A stretch of DNA of 64,000 nt from an uncultured Eubacteriales bacterium (GTDB lineage: Bacteria; Bacillota; Clostridia; Christensenellales; UBA1242), in contig URXM01000001.1 of NCBI GenBank assembly GCA_900551855.1, positions 1-64,000 on the forward strand, read 5' to 3'. The position numbers and the translations under genes are program-made. Of this stretch, positions 51,202 to 60,035 are shown piece after piece (the stretch's first letter is position 1; every line of letters starts with the position of its first letter). The notes beneath the pieces are model-generated. The model made no database searches, was not told the DNA's origin, and was given only the letters and a program-made list of their open reading frames with translations.

Positions 51202-53667
51202 ATGTTTTCTACTCTTTGTGATATAGTAAACAGCATTGTAAATTTCTTTTCATCATTTTCAAACATGATTGGACTCGATGTTTTGTTTTTTATTGCTCTT
51301 GCTGTTGAAGTGGTGCTGGTTGTTTTCTTCTTAATTAAATCAGCATTTTCTTATGAAGCATCTTTAAACAGAGCTTTAGACAAATTGAATTATTGGTTGT
51401 TTGAAAAGAAAACTGTCACTGAAGATAATATTAAAGACTTGAATATGATTTTCAAAACCAAAACACCAAAAAGACTTTGTTATTATTGGCAACAGTACAT
51501 ACTTTTTAGAGAAGGAAGCCCTTCTTCTTATTTGTCATCAGAAAATTTGGTTGAGAAACCTTTGAAGACAAGTTCATATAATTCAAACATTAAGAATCTT
51601 ACAATCTTTACCACTATTTGGGCATTGATTGTTGCTATGTTTGTTTTGATTGTTTCTTGTTTTGATTCTTATTTGACAGGTCTTGCTACAATTATGGCTT
51701 TGTTGGTTCCTATTTTTGTTGCTATAATTGGCGTTGTATTTATTGTTTATTTAAGAGCTAGAAAAAATTCTATATTAAATTCTTTATATCAAAACGTCTC
51801 TTTGTTTGGCAGATTTATGGACAATGCTTGTATTGATCTTCCTTCTTATATAGATTATCAAATTTTGTTTACTCCACAAGAGATTGAAAAAGGTCAACCA
51901 GTTTTGAGAGAATTCCTTGATTATAAAGCAAGAAAGGAAAAGGAAGAATTCAACAAGGCAAAAGAACAAGAAGTTGAATATGAAACTTATGATTTTTCTT
52001 CTACAGGAGTTGATGGGTCAATCGTTTTGGACAGAGCGATGAAAGAAAGCGAACTCTTCTTGAAGAGAAAAGAAAAGATTCTTGTTAAGATATCCCAAAT
52101 TGAAGCTGAACTTGATTCTAGAAAGAAAAACTTTGATAATGTTCAAAAAGATTATCAAACAAAAGCCCAAGCATCAAAAGAAAATGTTAATAGACTTCGT
52201 CAGATGCAAGAAGAAACTACAAACAGAATTGAAAGCAACTATTATAGAAAACAACAAACTCAAGAAATCGCTAAACAAGAGCAGTTGGAAGCTGAGTTTG
52301 AACAACAAAGAGCAAAATACTTGCTTGAGAAAAATGAAGGCGAAGAAGAAATCAAAAAACTCAATGATGAACTTGATGAATACAAGAACAGCGTTGAAAA
52401 TGCTATGATTGGCGAATATCAAACATTCTTTGACAAATTCTGCCACAGTGCTGAAAAAGTTGTTGCAAAAGTTTTTGATGATAAAATAAATGCTTTGAAA
52501 GCAGAAAATGAAAAAGATAAGCAGTACATTACAGAACTTGAAATCAAATTGAAAAATGTTCCACAGGGAGCGTATGATGCAACAGCTGCAGACAACAACT
52601 CACAAACTACATCAGATATACCTGCAGAAGGGAAGTATGATGAAAATGGCAACTATGTTTATCCAAACGGAACATTCTATGATAAAGATGGAAACTTCCA
52701 TGATGAAAACGGAAATGTTTATTCTCAAGATGGCAAATTGATTTCTGAAGCTCCAAAGAAAGAAGAAAACAAAGAGAATAAAGAAGAAAAGAAAGTTGTA
52801 GATTTTGATAGTTTTGATACTTTTGATTTTATGACTGATGTTTCTCAAAAAGGTGATGTTTATAATGTTGCTGAAAATGTCGTAAAAGATGTTGATAAAG
52901 ATAACGAAATTGAAATTGTAAACAATTCAGAAAAAAACAATCCTCTTGAAGAGCACAATGAAGAAAAGAAAGAGGCTGAAGAAGAGAAGAAAGAAGAACA
53001 GCAACAAGAAGCTGGACTCGAAAACTTCACATTGACTGAAGAAAAACCTGAAAGCACTGTTGTAAATCAAGAAAACAATCAACCAGCAGAAGTGGCTCCA
53101 GAGACTCCAAAGAAAAAAGCAGGAAGACCAAGAAAAATAGTAAGTGACACAAAACCTGCTGAAAAGAGAGGACGTGGAAGACCTAAAAAAAATGAAGTAA
53201 AAGAAAATGTGACAAGTGAAAAAGCTGAACCTGCAAAGCGTCCTGGTCGTCCAAAGAAAACAACATCTGCGACAACAACTACTACAGCTACAAAGAGAGT
53301 AGGCAGACCAAAGAAAATTGTTAAAGAAACTGCTGCTGAGCCTACAACAGAAAAGAGAGGGCGTGGTAGACCTAGAAAACAATTGAGTTCTATTTTGGAA
53401 ATTAACAGAAGACTTTCAGAAGAAGAAGCAAAATTGCAGGCTATGAGAAAGTCAATAAATGATGAACTTGAAGAAGCTATGAACGAAATGAACACAAGTG
53501 CCGTTGATGATAAACAAGCTCGTAGAGAAGAACTCTTGAAAGAGATTGATGAGCTTCAAGAAGAAGCACAAGATGTTATGACAAAGAATGAACCAGAAAG
53601 CAAGATTTCTGAAATAAACGCAAAATTGGAAGACTTGCTTGAAGAAATCAAAAAACTTAATTCATAG
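51202..53667 (+). CDS. Membrane-anchored coiled-coil protein with five AT-hooks
   Basis: An 821-aa protein. Hydrophobic helices lie at about 27-49, 133-153 and 160-185. A long Glu/Lys coiled coil spans about 285-430. A short repetitive segment (about 470-510) has YDENGNY, YDKDGNF and SQDGKL units. An acidic Glu-rich stretch follows. Five AT-hook cores lie at about 637-726: AGRPRK, GRGRPKK, PGRPKK, VGRPKK and GRGRPRK. A final coiled coil ends the protein. AT-hooks bind the minor groove of AT-rich DNA, so the protein could tie the nucleoid to the membrane (inference). GAGGAGG precedes the ATG. Monocistronic, with its own terminator. Confidence 0.8.
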   Translation: MFSTLCDIVNSIVNFFSSFSNMIGLDVLFFIALAVEVVLVVFFLIKSAFSYEASLNRALDKLNYWLFEKKTVTEDNIKDLNMIFKTKTPKRLCYYWQQYILFREGSPSSYLSSENLVEKPLKTSSYNSNIKNLTIFTTIWALIVAMFVLIVSCFDSYLTGLATIMALLVPIFVAIIGVVFIVYLRARKNSILNSLYQNVSLFGRFMDNACIDLPSYIDYQILFTPQEIEKGQPVLREFLDYKARKEKEEFNKAKEQEVEYETYDFSSTGVDGSIVLDRAMKESELFLKRKEKILVKISQIEAELDSRKKNFDNVQKDYQTKAQASKENVNRLRQMQEETTNRIESNYYRKQQTQEIAKQEQLEAEFEQQRAKYLLEKNEGEEEIKKLNDELDEYKNSVENAMIGEYQTFFDKFCHSAEKVVAKVFDDKINALKAENEKDKQYITELEIKLKNVPQGAYDATAADNNSQTTSDIPAEGKYDENGNYVYPNGTFYDKDGNFHDENGNVYSQDGKLISEAPKKEENKENKEEKKVVDFDSFDTFDFMTDVSQKGDVYNVAENVVKDVDKDNEIEIVNNSEKNNPLEEHNEEKKEAEEEKKEEQQQEAGLENFTLTEEKPESTVVNQENNQPAEVAPETPKKKAGRPRKIVSDTKPAEKRGRGRPKKNEVKENVTSEKAEPAKRPGRPKKTTSATTTTTATKRVGRPKKIVKETAAEPTTEKRGRGRPRKQLSSILEINRRLSEEEAKLQAMRKSINDELEEAMNEMNTSAVDDKQARREELLKEIDELQEEAQDVMTKNEPESKISEINAKLEDLLEEIKKLNS

Positions 53668-53676
53668 AGAAAAAAA

Positions 53677-53711
53677 GAAAAACCACTTGAAAGTGGTTTT
53701 CTTTTTTTTAT
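53677..53711 (+). terminator. Terminator of the AT-hook gene
   Basis: A GAAAACCACTT/AAGTGGTTTTC stem with a very small loop, followed by T8. Confidence 0.9.
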
Positions 53712-53735
53712 TTATTTTTCTTTTTTGTTTATATA

Positions 53736-54026
53736 TTAAAATAAAACAATTGTTTCTGTCACAAGTCCATAAATTAGTAGGCCGATTGCAAGGATCATAA
53801 ATAGACCGCCAAAAGCAAAATTTAAAATGGTTGATTTTGTTTTGCCTTGTGCTCTTGTGTATGCACCATTATACATCAATGCTATTCCAACAAAATATGA
53901 AACATAAGTGACACACAACATTAAGTCCAAAGTTTTTATAGCATCAACATAATACAAAACTGTAAACAACAGAGTAAACAAACAAAACATTATGCCTAAA
54001 CCAATATATCTTTTGGTATTTGTCAT
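53736..54026 (-). CDS. Small three-helix membrane protein
   Basis: A 96-aa protein with hydrophobic helices at about 8-28, 33-52 and 67-92. No motif recognised. AGAGGTG precedes the ATG. Monocistronic or last gene of a minus-strand group; function unknown. Confidence 0.7.
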   Translation of the reverse strand: MTNTKRYIGLGIMFCLFTLLFTVLYYVDAIKTLDLMLCVTYVSYFVGIALMYNGAYTRAQGKTKSTILNFAFGGLFMILAIGLLIYGLVTETIVLF

Positions 54027-54092
54027 ATCACACCTCTTTTATGATAATATGATAAAATTTTTGTCTTTTTATGTCAAACAAATTTGCTACAA

Positions 54093-54941
54093 TCAAACAA
54101 AATCAGGGACAAACTTATCATCAGCACTTTCGAAATCTTGAATATAACCATTTGTCAAATTTAATTTCTCCATGTGCATTAAAACTGCTTTATACTCAAT
54201 AGGTTTTAATTTTCTGTCTAATTTGCTGTGACCATTTGGAGTAAATTGACTCATTATGCTGATTTTTCTGTTTTGGAAATTTGCTTTTATTTCGTCCAGT
54301 ACATTGAAAGAGTTTTGTAGTAATCCTGGCAAAACTAAGTGTCTTATGACAACTCCTTGCTTCATAAAATCGCCATCTAAAATGTCGGGCTTTAATTCGC
54401 ACATTTTTAAAGTGGCAGTATGTGTTATGGTAAAATAGTTTTCACATTTAGAAAATTTTTTGCCGGTTTCATTATCACCATATTTGAAGTCTGTCAAAAA
54501 AACATCAACAAATTTGCTAACCTTTTCTATGTTTTCTGTTGTTTCATAACCATTTGTATTCCAAACTACGGGTATTTTTTTATTGATTTTTGAAAATGCT
54601 TCACAAAGTAAATCAGAGAAATGGGTGGGAGTAATTAAGTCAATTGATGAGTGGGAAGATTGGTTGTCTTCTATGAGTTTGCAAAACTCTTCAATTGTGT
54701 AGAACTCTCCAATTCCGCCTCTTGAAATGTCGTAATTTTGACAATAATCACATCTTAAATTGCAACCAGAAAAAAAGATAGCAAGAGCTCCTTTGTTTCC
54801 TGTTATGCAAGGCTCTTCCCATTGAAAATTTTTTATAATTTTTGCAATTCTTATCTTGTTTTTCTCATTGCAGAAACCAACACTTGTGTTTCTGTTTATT
54901 TTGCATTGTCTTGGGCAAATCTGGCATATTTCATTTTTCAT
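54093..54941 (-). CDS. Radical SAM protein, PflA/PflX-like
   Basis: A 282-aa protein. An N-terminal Cys cluster (CQICPRQC...GFC) is followed by the radical SAM motif GCNLRCDYCQN (C-x3-C-x2-C) at about residues 55-65, with GGIGEFYT beyond. This is the pattern of the PflX-type relatives of pyruvate formate-lyase activase; the true substrate of this subgroup is unknown. The ATG has no Shine-Dalgarno and appears to be leaderless. It is transcribed away from the HAD-like gene region's terminator. Confidence 0.85.
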   Translation of the reverse strand: MKNEICQICPRQCKINRNTSVGFCNEKNKIRIAKIIKNFQWEEPCITGNKGALAIFFSGCNLRCDYCQNYDISRGGIGEFYTIEEFCKLIEDNQSSHSSIDLITPTHFSDLLCEAFSKINKKIPVVWNTNGYETTENIEKVSKFVDVFLTDFKYGDNETGKKFSKCENYFTITHTATLKMCELKPDILDGDFMKQGVVIRHLVLPGLLQNSFNVLDEIKANFQNRKISIMSQFTPNGHSKLDRKLKPIEYKAVLMHMEKLNLTNGYIQDFESADDKFVPDFV

Positions 54942-54947
54942 ACTCTT

Positions 54948-54975
54948 ATTTTAGCACAAAAGTAAAAATATTCAA
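54948..54975 (-). promoter_or_regulatory. Leaderless promoter of the radical SAM gene
   Basis: On the minus strand: TTGAAT, 16 bp, extended -10 TGcTAAAAT, then 6 nt to the ATG. +1 equals the first base of the start codon. Confidence 0.65.
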
Positions 54976-55014
54976 ACTATAGTGATTGTTTTTGATTTTA
55001 GAAAAAAGATAGAG

Positions 55015-55725
55015 TTATTTTTCTCTATCTTTTTCTTTTATATATGATGCCAAGGCTTGAAAGCCCTTTCCAACTCCAAAACTTTTTGAAGTGGTTTTGA
55101 GTATTAGTGGCTCCTTTTCTTTTGGATTTATAGTCTCGATTATATCTTTCCCATAACTGAAAGATTGACTCTGCTTTTGAATATCTACCTTATAAACTGG
55201 ATATCTGTCTGCTTTTAAAATTCTTTTGTTTGCTAGAATAAAAAATTTTGTTCTGTTGTCAACTTTAGCATCTATCATTGGCAAGTCCAAAGTTTCGCTG
55301 TCTCCAACAAAAACGCAAGTTGTGATTTCATGGTTTGAGTCTATGGCTTTTAAAGTGTTTTCAACACCATCTTTTTTTGTGCCTCTGAAATGTGAAATTG
55401 ATTGATAATGTGTATAGCTTATATCGTTTCCATTGAATTCTATATTTGACATATATTGTGAGCAATCCTCAATCAAATATTTGAAATGCAGTCTTATATC
55501 AAGTGGTAAATACAACAAAGTGCAATACAAATCACTCCTTATTGATGCTTCTGGGCTTTGGTAATTTGCTGCTGTGATCACGGCAATTTCTACTTCGTTG
55601 TCAAATTGATTGCAAAACTGTCTTATGCCACCAATAAAAACATTGGAGAATCCATTATATCTTTCGCCTCCAATATCATCAAATGTTTCGTTGTAGTCCA
55701 TAAAGACGAGTGCTTTTTTATTCAT
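55015..55725 (-). CDS. HAD-like hydrolase, Cof-type
   Basis: A 236-aa protein. Motif I reads FMDYNETF, so the usual D-x-D is D-x-N; motif IV is FVGDSETLDLPM (G-D-x3-D). A Lys (ILKADR) lies between. The fold is HAD; the Asn at the acid-base position suggests reduced or altered phosphatase activity. The ATG has no Shine-Dalgarno and lies 6 nt after a TACCAT -10 with a perfect TTGACA -35 (17 bp). Confidence 0.7.
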   Translation of the reverse strand: MNKKALVFMDYNETFDDIGGERYNGFSNVFIGGIRQFCNQFDNEVEIAVITAANYQSPEASIRSDLYCTLLYLPLDIRLHFKYLIEDCSQYMSNIEFNGNDISYTHYQSISHFRGTKKDGVENTLKAIDSNHEITTCVFVGDSETLDLPMIDAKVDNRTKFFILANKRILKADRYPVYKVDIQKQSQSFSYGKDIIETINPKEKEPLILKTTSKSFGVGKGFQALASYIKEKDREK

Positions 55726-55731
55726 GTGGTT

Positions 55732-55760
55732 ATGGTATTATAAAATTTGTTTTTTGTCAA
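55732..55760 (-). promoter_or_regulatory. Leaderless promoter of the HAD-like gene
   Basis: Minus strand: TTGACA (55760-55755), 17 bp, TACCAT (55737-55732), 6 nt, ATG. An alternative TATAAT lies only 12 bp from the -35 and is spaced wrongly. Confidence 0.55.
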
Positions 55761-55853
55761 TACTAAATTTTGAGTTATTGCCATGAAAACAATCTAAAAT
55801 GATTGAAATTTTGTGTGTTTTGTGATAAAATTTTAATGTTATAGGAGAATAAA

Positions 55854-56249
55854 ATGGAACAAGAAAAAGTTATAAAGCCTCATTTAGTAAAACCTATGTT
55901 GGAAAAAGTTGTTTTTGAAAAGATGCAACTCCCAGCCGGAAACACAATGATAAACATTAAACCAGAAGATTCTATTGATGTAAGAAAAGTTTCAGAAGAA
56001 GTAGTTAAGGTCACTATGGAAAGAAGACTTTTAGTTAGCCCTGCAAACTTGATGCGTGTTGCCGTAACTATGAGCATTGACATACCTGTTGACTCTATTG
56101 AATTTATGAAGCTTGATGATCCAAAAGAATACATCAAAAACAGTCAACCTGTTAGAATTTTGATGGCTTACATTTCAAATATGATTACAAATCTTACGAT
56201 AAATACAATTTTGGGACCAATTGTCACACCACCAAACATTCAGGAATAA
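55854..56249 (+). CDS. SecB-like small protein
   Basis: A 131-aa protein. Its beta-rich core and the C-terminal MAYISNMITNLTINT...GPIVTPP resemble the SecB-like chaperone family (Y-I-S-N-L-T ... P-P-I at the end). True SecB is unusual in Firmicutes, so this may be a SecB-fold relative. TAGGAG precedes the ATG. It ends 3 bp before the GNAT gene, so the two form an operon. Confidence 0.55.
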   Translation: MEQEKVIKPHLVKPMLEKVVFEKMQLPAGNTMINIKPEDSIDVRKVSEEVVKVTMERRLLVSPANLMRVAVTMSIDIPVDSIEFMKLDDPKEYIKNSQPVRILMAYISNMITNLTINTILGPIVTPPNIQE

Positions 56250-56252
56250 TAA

Positions 56253-56771
56253 ATGTTGAATACAAAAAGAATTAGTCTTAGATATTTTAAGAAATCAGAC
56301 ATAGATGATCTGGTAAAAATTTGCAATGATAAGGAATTCAATCAATATATTCCTTTGCCATATCCATATTACGAAAATGATGCAAAAGATTGGATTTTGG
56401 CTATGCCTAAAAGAAGAAAAGCAGGATTAGAATATGATTTTGCTATTATAAAAAAAGATGACAAAAAATTGATTGGAAGCATATCTTTGATGATAAACAA
56501 AATAGACCCTTGTGCAGAAATTGGTTATTGGATAGCAAAACCATTTTGGGGTAAGGGATATGCCACAGAAGCAACAAAAAAAATAATTGAGTTTGCTTTT
56601 GAAAATCTTGGATTACATAAAGTTTATGCGAAATGTTATAGAGAAAATGTTGCAAGTGCAAAAGTAATTCAAAATTCTGGACTTGTCAAAGTTGGAATCT
56701 TGACAGAACACGCATTGAAAAATGGCAAGTTTCATGATTGTATTCTATTTGAGTTGATTAACAAAAAATAA
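56253..56771 (+). CDS. GNAT acetyltransferase, RimJ/RimL-like
   Basis: A 172-aa protein with the GNAT core: KRISLRYFKKSDIDDL start, IGSISLMI, IGYWIAKPFWGKGYATEA (acetyl-CoA loop W-G-K-G-Y-A-T-E), and NVASAKVIQNSGL. It is of the ribosomal-protein-alanine acetyltransferase subfamily; the substrate is not determined. CAGGAATAA precedes the ATG and may couple to the SecB-like gene. Confidence 0.88.
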   Translation: MLNTKRISLRYFKKSDIDDLVKICNDKEFNQYIPLPYPYYENDAKDWILAMPKRRKAGLEYDFAIIKKDDKKLIGSISLMINKIDPCAEIGYWIAKPFWGKGYATEATKKIIEFAFENLGLHKVYAKCYRENVASAKVIQNSGLVKVGILTEHALKNGKFHDCILFELINKK

Positions 56772-56790
56772 AGTCAATTTTGACTTTATT
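56770..56790 (+). terminator. Weak terminator before tRNA-Gly
   Basis: AAAGTCA (56770-56776) pairs with TGACTTT (56781-56787); few T residues follow. It may be a processing site instead. Confidence 0.45.
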
Positions 56791-56792
56791 GT

Positions 56793-56866
56793 GCGGGCGT
56801 AGTACATCGGTAGTATGCGAGCTTCCCAAGCTTGAGAGGTGGGTCCGACTCCCATCGTCCGCTCCA
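56793..56866 (+). tRNA. tRNA-Gly (anticodon CCC), unusual T loop
   Basis: A 74-nt cloverleaf: acceptor GCGGGCG/CGTCCGC (one G-U), D stem GTAC/GTAT, anticodon loop TTCCCAA, 4-nt variable loop, T stem GTGGG/CCCAT, T loop TCCGACT, encoded CCA. Position 55 is C instead of the near-universal U (pseudouridine). Position 56 C and the D-loop GG are present. Confidence 0.9.
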
Positions 56867-56887
56867 ATTTTTTTTGTGAGGGATTTT

Positions 56888-58012
56888 ATGAACTATTTTT
56901 TTGGATTTGACAACACCTTGTCTAACAACATAGATTGGTTTTTCAATCTAAACCATTTGTTTCTTATTTTGTTTGTTGCTGGATTTGTTGTGCTGTGTAG
57001 CTTCCTCCTTTATGCGAAAAGCCAGAAAGGCAGGAAAATAACAAAAATTGTTTTAGCTTCTATTTTATTTGTTTTGGAAATAGGAAGAATAGTTTATGAT
57101 TTCCTCTTGCACAAACATAATGGTGGCACTGCCGAAAATTTTAATTGGTGGTGGACTTTTTCTTTTCAAATGTGTGCCATAATGACTTGGACTACAATTG
57201 TTACTTTGCTTTTGAGTGCGTTTATTAAAAAAGAAAACAAGTTTTTACAATTTTTATATAACATATTGTTTGGCTGTGCAATGATTGGTGGTATTTTAAC
57301 ATTCTGTTATCCAGATTGCATCACTGCAAATTATCCATTTCTCCATTTTATAAACATTCAAACTGTCATCACTCATTCTTTATTGATTTTTGTCCCTATT
57401 TACCTTATAAAGATAAAAGATTTCAAAGTAGAGATAAAAAATATTTGGAAGGTGTGTGCTGGATATGTATATATTGGATGTGTGTCAATGTCAGCTTCAC
57501 TGATCTCAGGAAATAATTTTGCTTATGCATTGGAACTGAATTTGGTAGATTTGGGAATACCTTTCCCTTGGCATTTGCCTTTGCTTATGATTGTCTTGGT
57601 TGCATTTGCTAGTCTTTTCTATGGTGCATTTGAACTTGCTAGATATATTAAAAGAGGAAAGGTAAGCGAAAAAGTTGAAGAAGAAATGGTGGCACATAAA
57701 GACCGCTTTGGAATGGCTCTTTATGTTTTAGCAAACATAACTTCCATTTTGTTCGGAGCATTGATTTTGCTTGGTGTGGCATGTTTGATTGGTCAACCAT
57801 CATCGTGGTTTGGAATCTTCTGTTTGATTGGGCTTGCATATATGATTGTTGGACTCGTTTTTGCTGAGTATTTAAAAAGATATATTTACGAACCTTTTGA
57901 TTATGAAAACAAAAACAAACATATTTTGTTTATAGTTTTGACAATTGTTTTAGACTTACCTCTTGGAGTTTTGTATCTTGTAAAATTCCTTCAAAAGAAT
58001 AAAGATGCTTAA
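56888..58012 (+). CDS. YwaF-family membrane protein with C-terminal extension
   Basis: A 374-aa protein with seven YwaF-like helices (about 18-235), then a cytoplasmic loop (KRGKVSEKVEEEMVAHKD) and three more helices. It has the paralogue hallmarks: N-terminal F-N-L-N-H, WWWTFSFQMC, and a PFLHFINIQTVITHSLL segment with His. GAGGG precedes the ATG at 56888, just after the tRNA. Function unknown. Confidence 0.72.
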   Translation: MNYFFGFDNTLSNNIDWFFNLNHLFLILFVAGFVVLCSFLLYAKSQKGRKITKIVLASILFVLEIGRIVYDFLLHKHNGGTAENFNWWWTFSFQMCAIMTWTTIVTLLLSAFIKKENKFLQFLYNILFGCAMIGGILTFCYPDCITANYPFLHFINIQTVITHSLLIFVPIYLIKIKDFKVEIKNIWKVCAGYVYIGCVSMSASLISGNNFAYALELNLVDLGIPFPWHLPLLMIVLVAFASLFYGAFELARYIKRGKVSEKVEEEMVAHKDRFGMALYVLANITSILFGALILLGVACLIGQPSSWFGIFCLIGLAYMIVGLVFAEYLKRYIYEPFDYENKNKHILFIVLTIVLDLPLGVLYLVKFLQKNKDA

Positions 58013-58026
58013 GGAAATATAAAAAG

Positions 58027-58058
58027 AAAACACTCTAGATTTATAGAGTGCTTTTATT
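58027..58058. terminator. Bidirectional terminator
   Basis: CACTCTA/TAGAGTG stem (58031-58037 with 58044-58050) with A and T tracts; it overlaps the 3' end of the next minus-strand gene. Confidence 0.75.
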
Positions 58059-58980
58059 TATTTCTTAAAACTTTTCGAATTATTGACATTTGTTTGTCCT
58101 CTGTTTGAGATTTGTTTGATTTTTTTTGTGCAATAGATGTTTTGATTTTTGTGTTTAAATTTTTCATATCTATTATAAAATTTTTATAGTCAAAAATTAG
58201 GCAAATTAAAAACGCAGCAGGAGTAAGCAATATGTAAGCAGGGAAGATTAACCAAAACCATGGCCAAAATTTTGCTTCTCCAGCATAGGTTCCAACAGGG
58301 ATTGTTTTGAAGAATGATGGACAAAAAATGGCTAGAAAATCTCCAATTGCTCCAGACGGACCCCATATCATTGAGCTGTTTTTGTAATTTATGTTGAAAA
58401 TATCATCTCCTCTTAGATTTATAAAACCTAATTCACTTTGCAACACTTGGTTGATCATTATAAAAAGCATTATGACTAAAAGATAGGTAGGGGTTGCAAA
58501 TACCCTTTTATAACTGAGGGTATGTAATTTAAAGAGAACCATAAGCATAGGCACGGCAAAAAGAGAAAGATGATGATAATAGAATCTTGCTATATCAAGC
58601 CATTCTGCAGATTGATTGACTTTTGCCATTGGTTCCATAGGATAAAGTAAAGCAAATAATCCACCAAATATACCTAAATAAAACATATAATCTTTTGCAG
58701 ATTTGCTTTTGCTTAAAAAGAAAAATGGATACAAAAAGATGTTGGCACCACAGATGTTTATAAACCAAGAATCTCTCAATAATCTTCCTTCATCCGTTGA
58801 ATACGGAGGAATAAATACTTTCAAAAAGTGCAAGATTAATCCAATTAGCAAAATAGAGAATAAAACTATTTTTTGTGTTTTTTGAGATTTTTTTCTTAAT
58901 ATAAAAAACAACAAAAGAAATAGTCCTATGCAGATAATCAGTGTAAAAAAATACCAACCATTAAACATTTGTATTCCCAT
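58054..58980 (-). CDS. YwaF-family-like membrane protein, diverged paralogue
   Basis: A 308-aa protein with about seven helices and a basic C-terminal tail. It carries RDSWFINICGANIFLYPFFF at the place of the WWWTFSFQMC segment of its neighbour and keeps a YYHHLSLFAVPML His-rich segment. AGGAGAAA precedes the ATG. It is between two other YwaF-like genes, on the opposite strand. Confidence 0.68.
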   Translation of the reverse strand: MGIQMFNGWYFFTLIICIGLFLLLFFILRKKSQKTQKIVLFSILLIGLILHFLKVFIPPYSTDEGRLLRDSWFINICGANIFLYPFFFLSKSKSAKDYMFYLGIFGGLFALLYPMEPMAKVNQSAEWLDIARFYYHHLSLFAVPMLMVLFKLHTLSYKRVFATPTYLLVIMLFIMINQVLQSELGFINLRGDDIFNINYKNSSMIWGPSGAIGDFLAIFCPSFFKTIPVGTYAGEAKFWPWFWLIFPAYILLTPAAFLICLIFDYKNFIIDMKNLNTKIKTSIAQKKSNKSQTEDKQMSIIRKVLRNK

Positions 58981-59133
58981 ATTATTTCTCCTATAGATAG
59001 TTTTATAAATACATTATAATTTAATATTGATAATTTTAAAAATATTTTTTATTAATTTTGTAAATATATTTGTTATTATGATAGTAATGCTGTTATTATA
59101 AAAATAAGAAGGTTATATTGATAGGAGTAGAAT

Positions 59134-59895
59134 ATGAGTTTTATAGATTGGATATATAGTCAATATCCTAATCCTTCCATAAATGGTCAATGGGGTTGGC
59201 TTCATATTTTGACATTGGTTTTGTGTATTACAATAATTGTCACTTTTTCATTGTTGTTTCGTAAAAAGAGTCAAAAGACAAAATACATAGTGATTTGGGC
59301 GTTGGTAGGGATTATTATTGCATTTGAGATTTCTAGAAGAGTGATAAATTTATGCAGACCACAAGAATTTACTACATCAAGTTTGTTATATCTTCTGTTG
59401 CCAAGACCTTGGTGTGCTATTGCTTGTTGGACTCTTATCCTTGCAGTTATTGTAAACAAAAAGTTTTTATACAACTTTGGAGCATTTACGGCTTTGATTT
59501 GTGCGTTGATCTTCTTTGCTTATCCAGGAGTTGGTTTTAACAACCAATACATTTTATTTGAAAATTTGTATTCTATTGGCACACATTCTTTGTTGCTTGT
59601 CATTTCTATTTTGTTGATGACATTGGGATTTACAAAATTTGAATACAAAAACATCTGGAAAGAAGCAATTTGTTATGTAATTGTCTTGGCTTATGCCCTT
59701 CTTGAAATTTATGTTTTGAAGATTGAAGCTGATCCAATGTATTTTATGCCTAATAATGATGTTCAAGATATTCTTGGCATTTCTTATGGTTTGTATCTTG
59801 CTCTTTATATCATCTTTATGTTTGTATATATTAATATGTTTTATTTGATTGATGATAGGAAAAATGTTTTCAAAAGAAGATATAACAAAAAATAA
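59134..59895 (+). CDS. YwaF-family membrane protein
   Basis: A 253-aa protein of about seven helices. It starts with NGQWGWLHILTLVL, matching the family's W-G-W-x-H start, and has LLLPRPWCAIACW, AYPGVGF and TIGTHSLLLV-type segments. AGGAG precedes the ATG. It is the third of the cluster at this end and the fourth in the window. Confidence 0.75.
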   Translation: MSFIDWIYSQYPNPSINGQWGWLHILTLVLCITIIVTFSLLFRKKSQKTKYIVIWALVGIIIAFEISRRVINLCRPQEFTTSSLLYLLLPRPWCAIACWTLILAVIVNKKFLYNFGAFTALICALIFFAYPGVGFNNQYILFENLYSIGTHSLLLVISILLMTLGFTKFEYKNIWKEAICYVIVLAYALLEIYVLKIEADPMYFMPNNDVQDILGISYGLYLALYIIFMFVYINMFYLIDDRKNVFKRRYNKK

Positions 59896-59979
59896 AGAAT
59901 GACTTTGTTGTAGGTTTTTCTCTTACATTGTTTTTCGACATAAAAGATTATTGTTTTTATTGAGAGTTGTCATAATAAC

Positions 59980-60008
59980 TTTACTTTTTTGTTGCAGAAA
60001 ACTATACT
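59980..60008 (+). promoter_or_regulatory. Promoter of groESL, no CIRCE seen
   Basis: TTTACT (59980-59985), 17 bp, TATACT (60003-60008). No TTAGCACTC-N9-GAGTGCTAA CIRCE and no CtsR heptamers were found in the 140 bp upstream. Confidence 0.5.
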
Positions 60009-60035
60009 ATTTATGTTTAAGGAGGCGGGTTTATT

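Noticed and set aside
59896..60035. CIRCE or CtsR operator before groES
   Set aside because: Searched by eye for the CIRCE arms and CtsR heptamers; none is present.
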